Assembly: GCF_900177765.1 (NCBI RefSeq)
Contig: NZ_FXWI01000006.1
Span: 62,001-126,000 of the forward strand
Length of the DNA: 64,000 nucleotides
Origin: Agreia sp. VKM Ac-1783
GTDB lineage: Bacteria > Actinomycetota > Actinomycetes > Actinomycetales > Microbacteriaceae
Reading direction: 5' to 3'
A program made the translations under genes and the position numbers. This document shows, piece after piece, positions 63,858 through 64,000 of this stretch. The first letter of the stretch is position 1. Every line of letters begins with the position of its first letter. A model generated the notes under the pieces. The model saw only the letters and a program-made list of their open reading frames with translations. It was not told the origin of the DNA and made no database searches.

Positions 63858-64000
63858 ATGCTCGGAACGATCGATTCGCTCTACCGTTACCCGGTCAAGG
63901 GGCTCACTCCCGAGCCCCTCGACAGGGTGGTTCTCGAAGCGGGCAGCGCGTTCCCCGCCGACCGGCTCTTCGCGCTGGCCAAGCCCTCCGGTGCGTACGA
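63858..64000 (+). CDS. MOSC-domain protein (3' truncated by window)
   Basis: The first 47 codons of a gene that runs out of the window. The product starts MLGTIDSLYRYPVKGLTPEP and goes on LDRVVLEAGSAFPADRLFAL, the typical MOSC N-terminal beta-barrel (MOCO sulfurase C-terminal family, as in YcbX-like proteins). Such proteins handle sulfur or molybdenum cofactor chemistry or iron-sulfur enzymes; no catalytic Cys is in the visible part. It starts 48 bases after the permease stop. Confidence 0.75.
   Translation, partial: MLGTIDSLYRYPVKGLTPEPLDRVVLEAGSAFPADRLFALAKPSGAY

Overview
The window is a contiguous piece of a high-GC actinobacterial chromosome centred on the replication origin. The gene order (dnaA-dnaN-gnd-recF-dciA-gyrB-gyrA leftwards, rpmH-rnpA-yidD-yidC-jag-rsmG-parA-parB rightwards), the fhaA-fhaB-pstP-rodA-pbpA-pknA-pknB cluster, crgA, a class E sortase and a DUF222/HNH protein all point to Actinomycetota. 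Protein style and neighbourhood fit Microbacteriaceae best. The family assignment is inferred from sequence style and synteny; no database was searched.

Layout. 1-4.6 kb: tail of an ABC exporter, a GrpB-family protein, a small membrane protein, a uracil-DNA-glycosylase-like protein, a membrane protein of unknown function and tRNA-Leu. 5.0-14.2 kb: a tightly coupled operon for Ser/Thr-kinase signalling and cell-wall elongation. 14.2-20.0 kb: glutamine amidotransferase, a 53-residue membrane protein, sortase, CrgA, rhomboid protease, cyclophilin, Nudix and tRNA-Ala/tRNA-Ile. 20.1-31.1 kb: the leftward replication block, with oriC at about 29.38-29.64 kb between dnaN and dnaA. 31.4-39.1 kb: the rightward rpmH-to-parB block, interrupted by a 2.7-kb stretch with no convincing gene between rsmG and parA. 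Four perfect 16-bp parS sites lie at 34486, 36904, 39194 and 39240. 39.3-48.5 kb: Ddl-like ligase, aminotransferase, thioredoxin/thioredoxin reductase, MurJ, DUF6049 protein and CCA-adding enzyme. 48.5-53.2 kb: siderophore-interacting protein, the rpsF-ssb-rpsR-rplI operon and dnaB. 53.2-64 kb: accessory metabolism and membrane genes (AlaX-like editing protein, aldo/keto reductase, cyclic-nucleotide-domain/thioredoxin-reductase fusion, LtrA plus two DUF202 proteins, HNH protein, ABC-2-type exporter, start of a MOSC protein), with several repeat elements.

How the parts work together. Genes on both sides of oriC are transcribed away from it. DnaA-box-like 9-mers occur in oriC, upstream of dnaA/rpmH, upstream of dnaB and downstream of crgA, suggesting DnaA autoregulation or titration. 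ParA, ParB and four parS sites form the origin-segregation system. The kinase/phosphatase/FHA cluster sits with the elongasome enzymes RodA and PbpA that it is known to regulate in other Actinobacteria, and MurJ, Ddl and CrgA add further envelope functions.

The least explained parts are the 34.5-37.2 kb parS-bounded region with its alternating purine-pyrimidine tract and inverted repeats before parA, a family of palindromic repeats (25.77, 27.06 and 60.97 kb) that has altered the recF C terminus, and a 9-bp tandem array starting at the stop codon of a DUF202 gene.
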